Part shown: positions 20,199 to 29,204 of the stretch, piece by piece
Layout: each line of letters starts with the position of its first letter
How positions within the stretch are numbered: position 1 is the first letter of the stretch
Source: Amycolatopsis xylanica
GTDB taxonomy: Bacteria; Actinomycetota; Actinomycetes; Mycobacteriales; Pseudonocardiaceae
NCBI RefSeq assembly: GCF_900107045.1
Contig: NZ_FNON01000003.1
Coordinates: 744,001-808,000, forward strand
Direction: 5' to 3'
Length of the DNA stretch: 64,000 bases
The notes under the pieces: generated by a model
What the model was told of the DNA's origin: nothing
The model's database searches: none
Seen by the model: only the letters and a program-made list of their open reading frames with translations
Position numbers and translations under genes: made by a program

Positions 20199-21752
20199 CT
20201 ACTCGTCTGGGGTATTTCCGGTCGGATCGGCGCCCGCGACCGGCAGCGGCGACGCGCTCGCGCCGCGCTTGCCGAGCAGCGAATGACGGCGGCTGTAGGC
20301 GAAGTAGATCACCACGCCGACGACCATCCAGACGAAGAACCGCAGCCAGGTCAGCACGCTCAGGTTCAGCATCAGCCACAGGCAGGCGAGGATCGCCAGT
20401 ATCGGGATCACCGGCACACCCGGCACCTTGAACGCGCGCGGCAGGTCAGGGCGGGTCTTGCGCAGCACCAGCACACCGGCCGAGACGAGCACGAACGCGA
20501 ACAGCGTGCCGACGTTGACCATCTCCTCCAGCTTGTCGGCCGGGAAGAAGGTCGCCGCGACGGCCACCATGCCGCTGACGATGATGGTCGCGGTCTTCGG
20601 CGTGCCGTGCGAGCCGGTCTTCGCGAGCTTGCGCGGCAGCAGGCCGTCACGCGACATGGCGTAGATGACCCGGACCTGGCCGAGCAGCAGCACCATGACC
20701 ACGGTCGTCAGGCCGGCGAGCGCGCCGACCGAGATGATGCCGGCGGCCCAGTCGACCCCGTTCTGCGCGAACGCGGTCGCGAGCGTCTTCTTGCCGCCGT
20801 CGCCAGCGGAGGTGGCGAGGTCCTTGTACGAGACCATGCCGACCACGACCAGCGAGACGGCCACGTACAGCACGGTCACGATGGCCAGCGAGCCGAAGAT
20901 GCCGCGCGGCACGGACTTCTGCGGGTTGCGGGTCTCCTCGGCCGTGGTGGCGACGATGTCGAACCCGATGAACGCGAAGAACACCAGCGACGCGCCGGCC
21001 AGCAGGCCGAAGACGCCGAACGAGCTACCCTGCCCGCCGGCGATGAGCGAGAACACCGACTGCTCGACACCGCTGTGGCTCGACCCACCGGGCTGGGCAG
21101 GCGGCACGAACGGCGTGTAGTTCTCGGCCTTGATGTAGAAGAAGCCGAGCACGATCACGAACAGCACGACCGCGACCTTGATCCCGGTGATCACCATCGA
21201 GAACCGCGACGAGAGCTTGGTGCCGATCGTCAGCAGCGTCGCGAGCAGCGCGACCAGGAACAGCGCGCCCCAGTCGAAGGCGAGTCCCCCGCCGATGTCG
21301 AAGCTGGTCTTGGTGCCCTTGCCGAGGATGTAGTCGAGCACCGTCTGCAGGTACGCCGACCAGCCCTTGGCGACGGCGGCCGCGCCGACCGCCAGCTCCA
21401 GCACCAGGTCCCAGCCGATGATCCACGCGATGAACTCGCCGAAGGTGGCGTACGAGAACGTGTACGCGCTGCCCGCGACCGGGACGGTCGAGGCGAATTC
21501 GGCGTAGCAGAGCGCGGCCAGCGCACAGGCGATCGCGGCGAACACGAACGCGAGCGAGGTCGACGGGCCCGCGAAGTCACCGGCCGTGCGCGCGGTCAGC
21601 GTGAAGATGCCCGCGCCGATCACGACGGCGACGCCGAAGACGGTGAGGTCCCACGCGCTCAGATTCCGCCTGAGCTTGGTATCCGGCTCATCGGTGTCGG
21701 CGATCGACTGCTCGATCGATTTCGTCCGCCATAGACCCGTCCCGGGCACCAT
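20199..21752 (-). CDS. APC superfamily amino-acid permease
   Basis: The 517-aa transporter starts behind AGGAGG at the ATG at 21752. It has about 12-14 membrane helices and the cationic-amino-acid-transporter signature VFGVAVVIGAGIF near residue 38. Length and TM1 match CAT-type permeases (Rv3253c in M. tuberculosis lies at the same place between sahH and manA). The substrate is probably a cationic amino acid, but this cannot be decided from sequence. Confidence 0.88.
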   Translation of the reverse strand: MVPGTGLWRTKSIEQSIADTDEPDTKLRRNLSAWDLTVFGVAVVIGAGIFTLTARTAGDFAGPSTSLAFVFAAIACALAALCYAEFASTVPVAGSAYTFSYATFGEFIAWIIGWDLVLELAVGAAAVAKGWSAYLQTVLDYILGKGTKTSFDIGGGLAFDWGALFLVALLATLLTIGTKLSSRFSMVITGIKVAVVLFVIVLGFFYIKAENYTPFVPPAQPGGSSHSGVEQSVFSLIAGGQGSSFGVFGLLAGASLVFFAFIGFDIVATTAEETRNPQKSVPRGIFGSLAIVTVLYVAVSLVVVGMVSYKDLATSAGDGGKKTLATAFAQNGVDWAAGIISVGALAGLTTVVMVLLLGQVRVIYAMSRDGLLPRKLAKTGSHGTPKTATIIVSGMVAVAATFFPADKLEEMVNVGTLFAFVLVSAGVLVLRKTRPDLPRAFKVPGVPVIPILAILACLWLMLNLSVLTWLRFFVWMVVGVVIYFAYSRRHSLLGKRGASASPLPVAGADPTGNTPDE

Positions 21753-21810
21753 TGACCTCCTGGGTGACTTGATCGTGAATCGTCACCCTAACGCGTGAGG
21801 TCCATGGTCA

Positions 21811-22725
21811 CTACTTCGCTGACCGGTCCAGGTCAGGTTCGAGGTAGATGAGCGAAGAGACGGGCATCTTCGCGCGCACACGCGCCTCGGCGTCGTCGAT
21901 CGCGGTGGCCACCTGACCGGTGTCGAGGCCCGGCACGAGCGCCAGTTTCGCGGCGATCAGCAGCTCGTCGGGACCCAGGTACTGGGTGCGGATGTGGATC
22001 ACCCGCTCGACCTTGCCCGCGGCCAGCTCGTCGGTGATGGTGGCCAGCAGCTTGTCGCTGACGCCCTCGCCGATCAGCAGGCTCTTCATCTCGATGATCA
22101 GGATGATCGCGATGGCGCCCAGCAGCAGCCCGATCAGCGCGGTGCCGATGCCGTCCCAGACCGGGTTCCCGGTGATGGTCGACAGCCCGACACCGAGCAG
22201 CGCGAGCACGAGGCCGATCAGCGCGCCCGCGTCCTCCAGCAGCACGACCGGGAGTTCGGGCTCCTTGGACTGGCGGATGAACTGCCACCAGGTGACCTTG
22301 CCCTTGATCTTCTTGGACTCGGTGATCGCGGTGAAGAAGCTGTAGCCCTCGAGTCCGATGGCGATCACCAGGATGATCACCGCGACGATCGGCGAGTCCA
22401 GCTCCGACGGCTCCAGGATCTTGTGGATGCCTTCGTAAAGCGCGAAGACCGAGCCGAGTGTGAAAAGCATCAGCGCGACGACGAACGAATAGAAGTACCG
22501 CTCGCGCCCGTAGCCGAACGGGTGGATCTTGGTCGCTTCGCGCTGGGACTTCTTCTGCCCGAGCAGCAGCAGGCCCTGGTTCGACGTGTCCGCCAGCGAG
22601 TGCACCGACTCGGCGAGCATCGACGACGACCCGGTGACGAGGAAGCCCGCGAACTTGGCGACCGCGATGCCCGCGTTCGCCGCGAGCGCGGCGATGATCG
22701 CCTTGGTTCCGCCGCCTGCTGACAC
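21811..22725 (-). CDS. Cation diffusion facilitator family transporter
   Basis: The 304-aa protein has six membrane segments and the CDF signature SSSMLAESVHSLADTSNQ (TM2) and the HPFGYGRERYFYSF loop that follows TM2. The TM2 site is H-x3-D. The C-terminal domain contains HIRTQYLGPDELLIAAKL. CDF proteins export Zn, Fe, Mn or Co in exchange for protons. The GTG start follows AGGGGG. It is divergent from the BTAD regulator, with no obvious functional link. Confidence 0.9.
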   Translation of the reverse strand: MSAGGGTKAIIAALAANAGIAVAKFAGFLVTGSSSMLAESVHSLADTSNQGLLLLGQKKSQREATKIHPFGYGRERYFYSFVVALMLFTLGSVFALYEGIHKILEPSELDSPIVAVIILVIAIGLEGYSFFTAITESKKIKGKVTWWQFIRQSKEPELPVVLLEDAGALIGLVLALLGVGLSTITGNPVWDGIGTALIGLLLGAIAIILIIEMKSLLIGEGVSDKLLATITDELAAGKVERVIHIRTQYLGPDELLIAAKLALVPGLDTGQVATAIDDAEARVRAKMPVSSLIYLEPDLDRSAK

Positions 22726-22886
22726 CTGTACCCCCTGAAGCCGGTGGAAATGTCCGGCTGCAGCCTAAAGGGACCGGTATGGCCACCGGCAGCGGGCCGA
22801 CCCGTTCCGGCCAGCGGTCACCCCTCGGCCCTAATCACGTAAACGGCCACGAACTGTCGTACCTCGTGGCTAGGGTGGCCGGTCTC

Positions 22887-25817
22887 ATGGCGAACTTCGG
22901 CGTCCTCGGACCGCTGACCGTCCAGCGCGCGACCGGCGAGTGGGTCACCCTGCGGGGTGACCGGCAGCGGTCGCTGCTGGCCGTTCTGCTGTTCCACGCG
23001 AACCAGCACGTGCCGGTGGGCAGGCTGGTGGAGGCGCTGTGGCCCGACCTTCCACCAAAGTCGTACCTCTCTAATCTGCAGACGTATGTCTCGCGGCTGC
23101 GCGAGCGCCTCGGCGACGTGACGATCGAGCACGCCGCGCACGGATACCGGCTGCTCGTCGGCTCCGAGGAGCTAGACCTGCTCGCGTTCCGAGAGACGGC
23201 CGCGGCGGGCAGGCGGGCGACCGATCCCGCCGAGCGGGCCACGTGGCTGCGGCAGGCGCTCGGGTGGTGGCGCGATCACGCGCTCGCCGAGCTGGACGTC
23301 CCGGTGCTCGACGCCGAGCTGGCCAAGCTGGCTGCCGAGCGGCTCGCCGTGTTCGGCGACTGCGTGGACGCCGAGCTCGCGATCGGACGGCACAGCGAGC
23401 TGATCGGCGAACTCACGGCGACACTCGCCGAGCATCCGCTGGCCGAGCGCACGGCCGCGCAGCTCATGCTCGCGCTGCGGCTGGCCGGGCGGCAGACCGA
23501 CGCGCTGGAGGTCTACCAGCGCGTGCGCACGACACTGGTCGGCGAACTCGGCATCGAGCCCGGCGCCGAGCTGAGGCAGGCGCACGCGGCGATCCTGCAA
23601 GGCGACGGCGACTGGCCGCTCTGCCAGCTCCCGCCGGACCTGCCCGATTTCGCGGGCCGTGACGCCGAGGTCACCGAGCTGACCACGGTGCTCGGCAAGT
23701 CCCATGACACCGTGCCGGTGGTCGTGGTCAGCGGCGAGCCCGGCGTCGGCAAGAGCGCGCTCGCCGTCCGCGCCGCGCACCGGCTGCGCGACGCCTACCC
23801 CGATGGCCAGCTGTACGTCTCGCTGTCGGGCGCGCGGGACATCGCCGAAGTGCTCGCCGACCTGCTGCGCGGCATCGGGGTGACCGGCCCGGCCATCCCC
23901 GACGATCCGGCGGCGCGCGCGGCCGCGTTCCGGGGCAGGCTCACCGGGCGGCGGGTGCTGGTCGTGCTCGACGACGCCACCGAGCCGACCCAGGTGCGGG
24001 CGCTGATCCCGGGCACGCCGGGGTGCGCGGTGCTGGTCACCAGCAGGCGCAGGCTGAGCGGGCTCGCGGGCGCGCGCCGGGTCGCGCTCGGCCCGTTCGA
24101 CGGCGTGGAAGCCCGAGAGCTGCTGGGACGGCTGGCAGGCAGCCGGGTGCACGACGAAAGCCCTGCCGCCGCGCGGATCGCGGACGCCTGCGGGAACCTG
24201 CCACTCGCGCTGCGGATCGCGGGCACCCGGCTGGCGCTGCGCCCGCATCTGCGGCTGAGCGCGCTGGCCGAGCGGCTGGAGGACGAGGTGCGGCGGCTGG
24301 ACGAGCTGGCCGTCAGCGATCTGCAGGTGCGCGGCAGCATCGCGCTCAGCTTCGAAGCGCTGCGGCCGGTCACGCGTGCCGCGTTCTGCGCGATCGGTCA
24401 GGTCCGCGACCGGGACCTGCCCGGCTGGGCGCTCGGCATCCTCATCGACGATCCGGACGCCGACGCGGTGCTCGAAGAACTCGTCGAGGCCAGTCTGCTG
24501 GAGCCGGTCGGCGCCGACCGGACCGGCGAGCCGCGCTACCGCATGCACGACCTGATCCGGGTTTTCGCCGCCGAGCACGCGACCGGCCGGTCCTCCGCGC
24601 TGTCGATCGTCCACGCGACGATCGCGCTGGCGGACACGGCCGCGCGGCGGTTGCCCCGCAGTGTGCCGATGCCGTTGCCGGACAAGGAAATCCCGCCGCA
24701 GCCACTCGGCGCGGAGGTCGTCGCCCGGCTGACCGCCGACCCGCGCGCGTGGTTCGAAGCCGCCAGGCCGAACATCGTGCACTCGGTGCGGGCGCTGTGC
24801 GAACACGGCTGGCGCTCGGAAGCGTTGGCGTTGCTGGGAAGGCTCAGCATTCATCTGTGGCCGCACGGGTACTACGCGGACATGCGCACCGGGTACGAGG
24901 CGCTGCGCGAGTCGGCGCTGGCCGACGGTGACAAGCGGGTGCTGGCGCTCGCCGACGCGAACCTGGCGCTGCTTTCCCACGCGCGCGGACGTTACGAAGA
25001 GGCGGCAATGGAATACCGTCGCTGCGCGGCGGAATTGGCCAGGCTGGGCGATGTGGCCGCGCAGTCCTGGACGCTGATCAATCTGGCCGATTGCCTGATC
25101 GGGCTCGGCGCGCCCGCGGAATCACTGGCACTCATCGACGAGGCCACCGAGCTGGGGATCACCGATCCCTACGCGGAATTCGTCGCACTGCGCACGAAAT
25201 CGAGTGCGCTCGCCCGGCTGGGGCGGCCGTACGAATCGGCCGCGCTGGACGCCGATTCCGTCGCACGGGCAAGGGAAACCGGTGAACCGCGTCAGCTCGC
25301 GCTGGCGTTGCAGGGTTTCTCGTGGTCGCTGGCGCTCGACGGGAAACTCGACCGGGCTCGCGAGCTGAGCGAAGAGTCGGTTCTCCTGCTCCGCGAAGGA
25401 GAAGGTGGTTCGGCGCTGGCCAAGTCGTTGCGCACGCTGGGCGCGATCCACGCGGGACTCGGCCAGCGACGCCAGTCCGTCGCCGCCTACGAAGAGGCAC
25501 GGAACCTGGCCCGCGAACTGAACGAACGGCCACGCGAGCTTTCCTGCGCTCGCGCGATCGCCGCGAGCTGGATCGGCGAAGGCCGCACGGCCGAGGCGAT
25601 TCCCTTGCTGCGCGGCTGTTTACGGGAATTCCAGGAGATGCGCAGCCTGCCGTCGGCCGCGATCACCTCGCGCATACTGGCGAAAGCCTATGAGAAAACC
25701 GGAAACGCCGCCGACGCCCGCGTCGCTCGAGACGACGCTGATCGGCTCGGACACCCCCTCGACGCGAACGCGGCGACGTTGACCGGCTTGCTGCTGAAAC
25801 TGACCGACCAGGCCTAG
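22887..25817 (+). CDS. BTAD/AfsR-like regulator with NB-ARC ATPase and TPRs
   Basis: The 976-aa protein starts at the ATG at 22887 (MANFGVLGPLTVQ). It carries an OmpR-type DNA-binding domain (about 1-95), a bacterial transcriptional activation domain (about 100-245), an NB-ARC/STAND ATPase with P-loop GEPGVGKSA (near 285) and VLVVLDDATEPTQV, and C-terminal TPR-like repeats from about 640. Such AfsR-like proteins switch on secondary metabolism in response to ATP and phosphorylation or ligand cues. No biosynthetic cluster is in view, so it is an orphan. Its 3' end overlaps the convergent gene by 4 bp. Confidence 0.9.
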   Translation: MANFGVLGPLTVQRATGEWVTLRGDRQRSLLAVLLFHANQHVPVGRLVEALWPDLPPKSYLSNLQTYVSRLRERLGDVTIEHAAHGYRLLVGSEELDLLAFRETAAAGRRATDPAERATWLRQALGWWRDHALAELDVPVLDAELAKLAAERLAVFGDCVDAELAIGRHSELIGELTATLAEHPLAERTAAQLMLALRLAGRQTDALEVYQRVRTTLVGELGIEPGAELRQAHAAILQGDGDWPLCQLPPDLPDFAGRDAEVTELTTVLGKSHDTVPVVVVSGEPGVGKSALAVRAAHRLRDAYPDGQLYVSLSGARDIAEVLADLLRGIGVTGPAIPDDPAARAAAFRGRLTGRRVLVVLDDATEPTQVRALIPGTPGCAVLVTSRRRLSGLAGARRVALGPFDGVEARELLGRLAGSRVHDESPAAARIADACGNLPLALRIAGTRLALRPHLRLSALAERLEDEVRRLDELAVSDLQVRGSIALSFEALRPVTRAAFCAIGQVRDRDLPGWALGILIDDPDADAVLEELVEASLLEPVGADRTGEPRYRMHDLIRVFAAEHATGRSSALSIVHATIALADTAARRLPRSVPMPLPDKEIPPQPLGAEVVARLTADPRAWFEAARPNIVHSVRALCEHGWRSEALALLGRLSIHLWPHGYYADMRTGYEALRESALADGDKRVLALADANLALLSHARGRYEEAAMEYRRCAAELARLGDVAAQSWTLINLADCLIGLGAPAESLALIDEATELGITDPYAEFVALRTKSSALARLGRPYESAALDADSVARARETGEPRQLALALQGFSWSLALDGKLDRARELSEESVLLLREGEGGSALAKSLRTLGAIHAGLGQRRQSVAAYEEARNLARELNERPRELSCARAIAASWIGEGRTAEAIPLLRGCLREFQEMRSLPSAAITSRILAKAYEKTGNAADARVARDDADRLGHPLDANAATLTGLLLKLTDQA

Positions 25818-26383
25818 GCCTTGGCCGCCTTGGCATAGCGGTGATTCGCGGGCAGCCAGGTGAGCACGAGCGTGACTGCCGAGACCACGATCGCGGCCCA
25901 CGCCAGCCCGATCATCGCGCCGGAGCCGACATCGGTCGCCACCCGCAGCGCGACGAGCGCGTTGACCAGCGCGAACAGCGTGACGAGAATGCGCGCCCAC
26001 AGCGCCGCTTTCCGCATGAGCGCACCGAAAAGCAGCAGCAGCGCGCCGACGGCGATCACCATGATCGCGCGGGCCTGCAAGGTCTTCGTGGCCTCCTCGA
26101 CCGCGATCTCGAGCAGCGAACCGGCGCTCTGCTTGACCACGTCGGCGGATTCGCCGGTCACGTCGGCGACCGCCTGCGCGGCCAGGTCGAGCGCCAGGTC
26201 CCGGCCACCGGCCAGGATGATCGCGCCGTCGATGACGGCGGCGAGCCCGGCCACGATCGCGGCGATGACCGCCGCGAGCACGGTGCCGGGACGGGAAACC
26301 GGCGCCGCCGGGGCCTGGCCGGGCTGAGCTCCGTAAGCGGCCTGCTGTCCGTAAGCGGGCTGGGCATCGGGGTAGGAAGTCAC
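25814..26383 (-). CDS. Membrane protein with Gln/Ala/Pro-rich N terminus
   Basis: The 189-aa protein starts at the GTG at 26383, after GGAGA. The first 30 residues are rich in Gln, Ala, Pro and Tyr (AYGQQAAYGAQPGQAP). Four predicted helices follow, with an amphipathic stretch between TM1 and TM2 (VADVTGESADVVKQSAG). This design, a low-complexity cytoplasmic tail followed by a short membrane bundle, is common among actinobacterial proteins of unknown function. Confidence 0.65.
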   Translation of the reverse strand: MTSYPDAQPAYGQQAAYGAQPGQAPAAPVSRPGTVLAAVIAAIVAGLAAVIDGAIILAGGRDLALDLAAQAVADVTGESADVVKQSAGSLLEIAVEEATKTLQARAIMVIAVGALLLLFGALMRKAALWARILVTLFALVNALVALRVATDVGSGAMIGLAWAAIVVSAVTLVLTWLPANHRYAKAAKA

Positions 26384-26486
26384 TGTGGGTCTATCTCCTT
26401 GACTGTGGGCAGAACGGATGGCAACACCAAAGCCACCCATTCGGGAGATAGTGCCGAACCCCGCCACACGGAACGCACACAAAAGC

Positions 26487-26540
26487 AGGGGTCGTGAGTG
26501 TTCCGGCCGGTTCTAACCGGCCGGAACACTCACGACCCCT
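26487..26540. repeat. Family-A palindrome, 26-bp perfect arms
   Basis: The longest perfect copy: arms 26487-26512 and 26515-26540 are exact complements around CT. It ends at the base before the manA stop codon. The inner arm pair is TTCCGG/CCGGAA, where other copies have TTCCCG/CGGGAA or TTGCGG/CCGCAA. Confidence 0.93.
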
Positions 26541-27773
26541 TTAGCTGCAAGTTCCCGCGGTCGCGCGGAAGACCTGGATCGGGGTGTCGCCGAGCGGCTT
26601 CAGCCGGACGGCCGGGTCGGAGGCGGGCAGCCACACCGACTGGCCGCGGCCGAGCTCGACCTGCTCGCCGTCGTCCGCGATCACCCGCAGCGCGCCCGCC
26701 GTGCAGAGCAGGATCTGCGGACCGGTGCAGTGCACCAGCAGCTCGTCGCGCTCGTCGGCGGCCCACTCGATGCGTGAGAGCTCGAACTCGGGCGCGTCCG
26801 TGTGGTAGACCGCCAGCCTGCCGTCGGGCGTGCCGTCCTGGACGGGCATCTCGCCGCAGCCGAAGTCGACGACGCGCAGCAGCTCCGGCACGTCCACGTG
26901 CTTGGGCGTGAGGCCGCAGCGCAGGATGTTGTCGGAGTTCGCGAGAATCTCGACGGCCGTGCCGTGCAGGTACAGGTGCAGGTTGCCGGCGGGCAGGTAG
27001 ATCGCCTCGCCCGCACGCAGGGTCAGGCGGTTGAGCAGCAGCGCGCAGAGCACGCCCGCGTCACGCGGGTGTGCCTCGCCGAGCTCGAGGATCGTGCGGC
27101 ATTCGGCCGCGAACTCGCCGTGGTCGCGCACGTGCTGGACGCAGGCCTCCAGCACCTCGGGCAGCAGCTCGTCGAGCGAAGCCTGCGGCAGCGTGATCCA
27201 GGTGGTGAAGAGCGCGCGCAGGCCGTCGGAGTCCGGCTGCTCTTCCAGCAGCACGGTGAACCGGGCGAGCCCGGGTGTCTCGATGGCCTTGAGCAGCGCG
27301 ACCGTGCGGTTCGGCTCGCGGAAACCGGCGAGCGCGTGGAACTCGGTGAGCGCGCAGACCAGCTCGGGCTTGGCCGTCGGGTCCGGGTAGTTGCGGTTCG
27401 GCGCGTCACGCGGGATGCCTGCCTGCTCCTCGCGGGCGTGGCCCTCGGCGGCCTGCTCGGCCGACGGGTGCGCCTGCATGGACAGCGGCTCTTCGGCGGC
27501 GAGGATCTTGAGCAGGAACGGCAGCCTGCCGCCCCAGCGCTCGGCGCACTGCTCGCCGAGCTGACCGACCGGGTCGGCTTCGACGAGGTCGAGCAGGCTC
27601 CGTTCGATCCCGTCGGGGCCCTCGATCCGGGACGGGTCGCCAGGGTGCGCGCCCATCCACAGCTCGGCCTCCGGGTGCGGCGCCGGTACCGGACGTCCCA
27701 GCAGCTCGGGGATCGTCGTACGCGATCCCCACGCATAGGGCCGCACGGCATTGCGCAGCAGCTCCACTGTCAC
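26541..27773 (-). CDS. manA: Mannose-6-phosphate isomerase, class I
   Basis: The 410-aa enzyme interconverts fructose-6-P and mannose-6-P, the entry to GDP-mannose and mannolipid synthesis. N-terminal YAWGSRTTIPELLG, metal-site QAHPSAEQAAEGH and the C-terminal GEAIYLPAGNLHLYLHG...ILANSDNILRCGLTPKH are diagnostic. The GTG start at 27773 follows GGAG. It belongs to a manB-trm112-tobH-manA run on the minus strand whose genes serve mannose supply. Confidence 0.95.
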   Translation of the reverse strand: MTVELLRNAVRPYAWGSRTTIPELLGRPVPAPHPEAELWMGAHPGDPSRIEGPDGIERSLLDLVEADPVGQLGEQCAERWGGRLPFLLKILAAEEPLSMQAHPSAEQAAEGHAREEQAGIPRDAPNRNYPDPTAKPELVCALTEFHALAGFREPNRTVALLKAIETPGLARFTVLLEEQPDSDGLRALFTTWITLPQASLDELLPEVLEACVQHVRDHGEFAAECRTILELGEAHPRDAGVLCALLLNRLTLRAGEAIYLPAGNLHLYLHGTAVEILANSDNILRCGLTPKHVDVPELLRVVDFGCGEMPVQDGTPDGRLAVYHTDAPEFELSRIEWAADERDELLVHCTGPQILLCTAGALRVIADDGEQVELGRGQSVWLPASDPAVRLKPLGDTPIQVFRATAGTCS

Positions 27774-27827
27774 CTCAACTCCTCGCCGGGCACCTTCTGC
27801 CAGGCCCCATGTCCTCGAAAAGCAGTC

Positions 27828-28913
27828 TCAGGCCGAAACCGGCGAAAACTGCCCGGCACCGCCGATACTGCCCGCCGCCAGCCCGAGGTAAACGGCGGCC
27901 AGCTCGAACCGGAGCGCGAGCACTCCAGCCCGAATCGGTTCGTCCGCTTCGATCTCCTCCGCGGGCGCGATCCGGTCGACCCCGGGGAGCATCTCCTCGG
28001 CCTGATAACGAGCGGCCTCCGCCGCGGCTCCGGTGCGGATCGCGAGCAGCACGACCCTCGGGCGCAGGCCTGAGGGCTCGTCGTCCGGGTCCGCGAACAG
28101 GTCACGCTCACTGTTGCCCATGAGCGCGGCCCGGCGCAGCGCCGGCCTGGCCAGCGCTTGACGATAGTCCTCGACGTCGCAGACGGTCGCGGCGTGTGCG
28201 GCGAAGGCGTGTGCCGCGTGCTCACCGACAGCGACGGCGACGGGGTCCAAACCCCACAGCAGCGGCAGCCGATCGGCCACCCGCAAGGCCAGCGCCTTGG
28301 CGGGGTTCGCGAACGAATCCCGAGCTAGATAGTCCTTTTCGGCCTCGGCGTCCAGCTGGTCCGCCAGCTTCTCCACATCGCAGACGAGCAGGCCGAGCGC
28401 GTTCGCGGTGAGTAACCCCGCGGCGAGGCCACGGGGGAACGCCATCTCCGGCGGAACCGGCACACGTGGCGCGATTAACAATCCTTTACCCGCGACGGAG
28501 GCCGCGACCGGCCCGTCGGTCGGCGCGGAGAGCACCACGGTCGCGCCGAACCGGGCGGCGCGTTCCAGCGAGGCGGCGAGCTCACGGTCGCCGGGGTCGT
28601 CGGTGTGCGCGAACACCACGTCGAGCGCGCCGATCCAGCTCGGCACCACCTCGGCGATAACGACCGGCACCGGGCACTGCGGGGTGAGCAGCGCCGCGAG
28701 CATGCGGGTCAGCGAGCGGCTCACACCGGGCCGGTCGATCAGCACGAGCGCGCGCGGGCGCCCGAGGTCGAGCCGGTCGCTCAGCCCGACCTCGGCCGCC
28801 GCTTCGGCGGTCGCCCGCACCTGGGCGCCCGCCATCGCGGCGGCACGCAGGAGCCCCGCGCTGTCGGCCGCTGCCAACCGCGCGGGATCGTCGAGCAGGG
28901 AGTCGTCAAGCAC
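27828..28913 (-). CDS. TobH-like phosphosugar isomerase-family protein
   Basis: The start is the GTG at 28913 (MLDDSLLDDPARLAAADSAG), giving 361 aa. It overlaps the upstream trm112-like gene by 8 bp. The order manB-x-TobH-manA matches M. tuberculosis Rv3257c-Rv3255c. The C-terminal two thirds are SIS/phosphoglucose-phosphomannose isomerase-like: PVVIAEVVPSWIGALDVVFAHTDDPGDRELAASL. Whether it still catalyses isomerisation is unknown; a role with ManA and ManB in mannose metabolism is inferred from conserved neighbourhood. Confidence 0.78.
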   Translation of the reverse strand: MLDDSLLDDPARLAAADSAGLLRAAAMAGAQVRATAEAAAEVGLSDRLDLGRPRALVLIDRPGVSRSLTRMLAALLTPQCPVPVVIAEVVPSWIGALDVVFAHTDDPGDRELAASLERAARFGATVVLSAPTDGPVAASVAGKGLLIAPRVPVPPEMAFPRGLAAGLLTANALGLLVCDVEKLADQLDAEAEKDYLARDSFANPAKALALRVADRLPLLWGLDPVAVAVGEHAAHAFAAHAATVCDVEDYRQALARPALRRAALMGNSERDLFADPDDEPSGLRPRVVLLAIRTGAAAEAARYQAEEMLPGVDRIAPAEEIEADEPIRAGVLALRFELAAVYLGLAAGSIGGAGQFSPVSA

Positions 28914-29127
28914 CGTCGGCACTGGACGTTTCCGAAGCATCGGGAGTGGTGGCCTCGTCGAGCAGCAGCACCGGGATGCCGTCGCGGACCGGGTACACCC
29001 GCCCGCACTCGGTGCAGGTGAGCGCGTCGGCCTCGGGATCGCCCGGCGAACCGGCCCGCAGCGGGGCGTGATCCGGCGACGGGCAGGCGAGGATCTCGAG
29101 CAGCTGTGCGTCAAGCGTGACGGCCAT
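28906..29127 (-). CDS. Trm112 family protein
   Basis: The 73-aa protein from the ATG at 29127, with a strong GGAGG, starts VTLDAQLLEILACPSPDHAPL and continues LTCTECGRVYPVRDGIPVLL. The CP and CTEC cysteines form the small zinc-ribbon of Trm112 proteins. In eukaryotes Trm112 activates methyltransferases. Bacterial versions are small and their partners poorly known. The 8-bp overlap into tobH suggests coupled translation. Confidence 0.88.
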   Translation of the reverse strand: MAVTLDAQLLEILACPSPDHAPLRAGSPGDPEADALTCTECGRVYPVRDGIPVLLLDEATTPDASETSSADGA

Positions 29128-29204
29128 GTTTCCTCCATACCACGTAGCGAGCATGAGTGTGCGTTCCGTGGCACTCATGAAACTCAAGTGACAGGTCGGC
29201 TGTG

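Noticed and set aside
25814-26540. RNA gene or toxin-antitoxin pair around the manA 3' end
   Set aside because: The region is explained by a membrane-protein gene and a family-A palindrome; no tRNA cloverleaf or paired small frames were found.
28914-29174. Longer N terminus for the TobH-like protein
   Set aside because: That part is the out-of-frame shadow of the Trm112 gene, which has a strong ribosome site and a diagnostic sequence.
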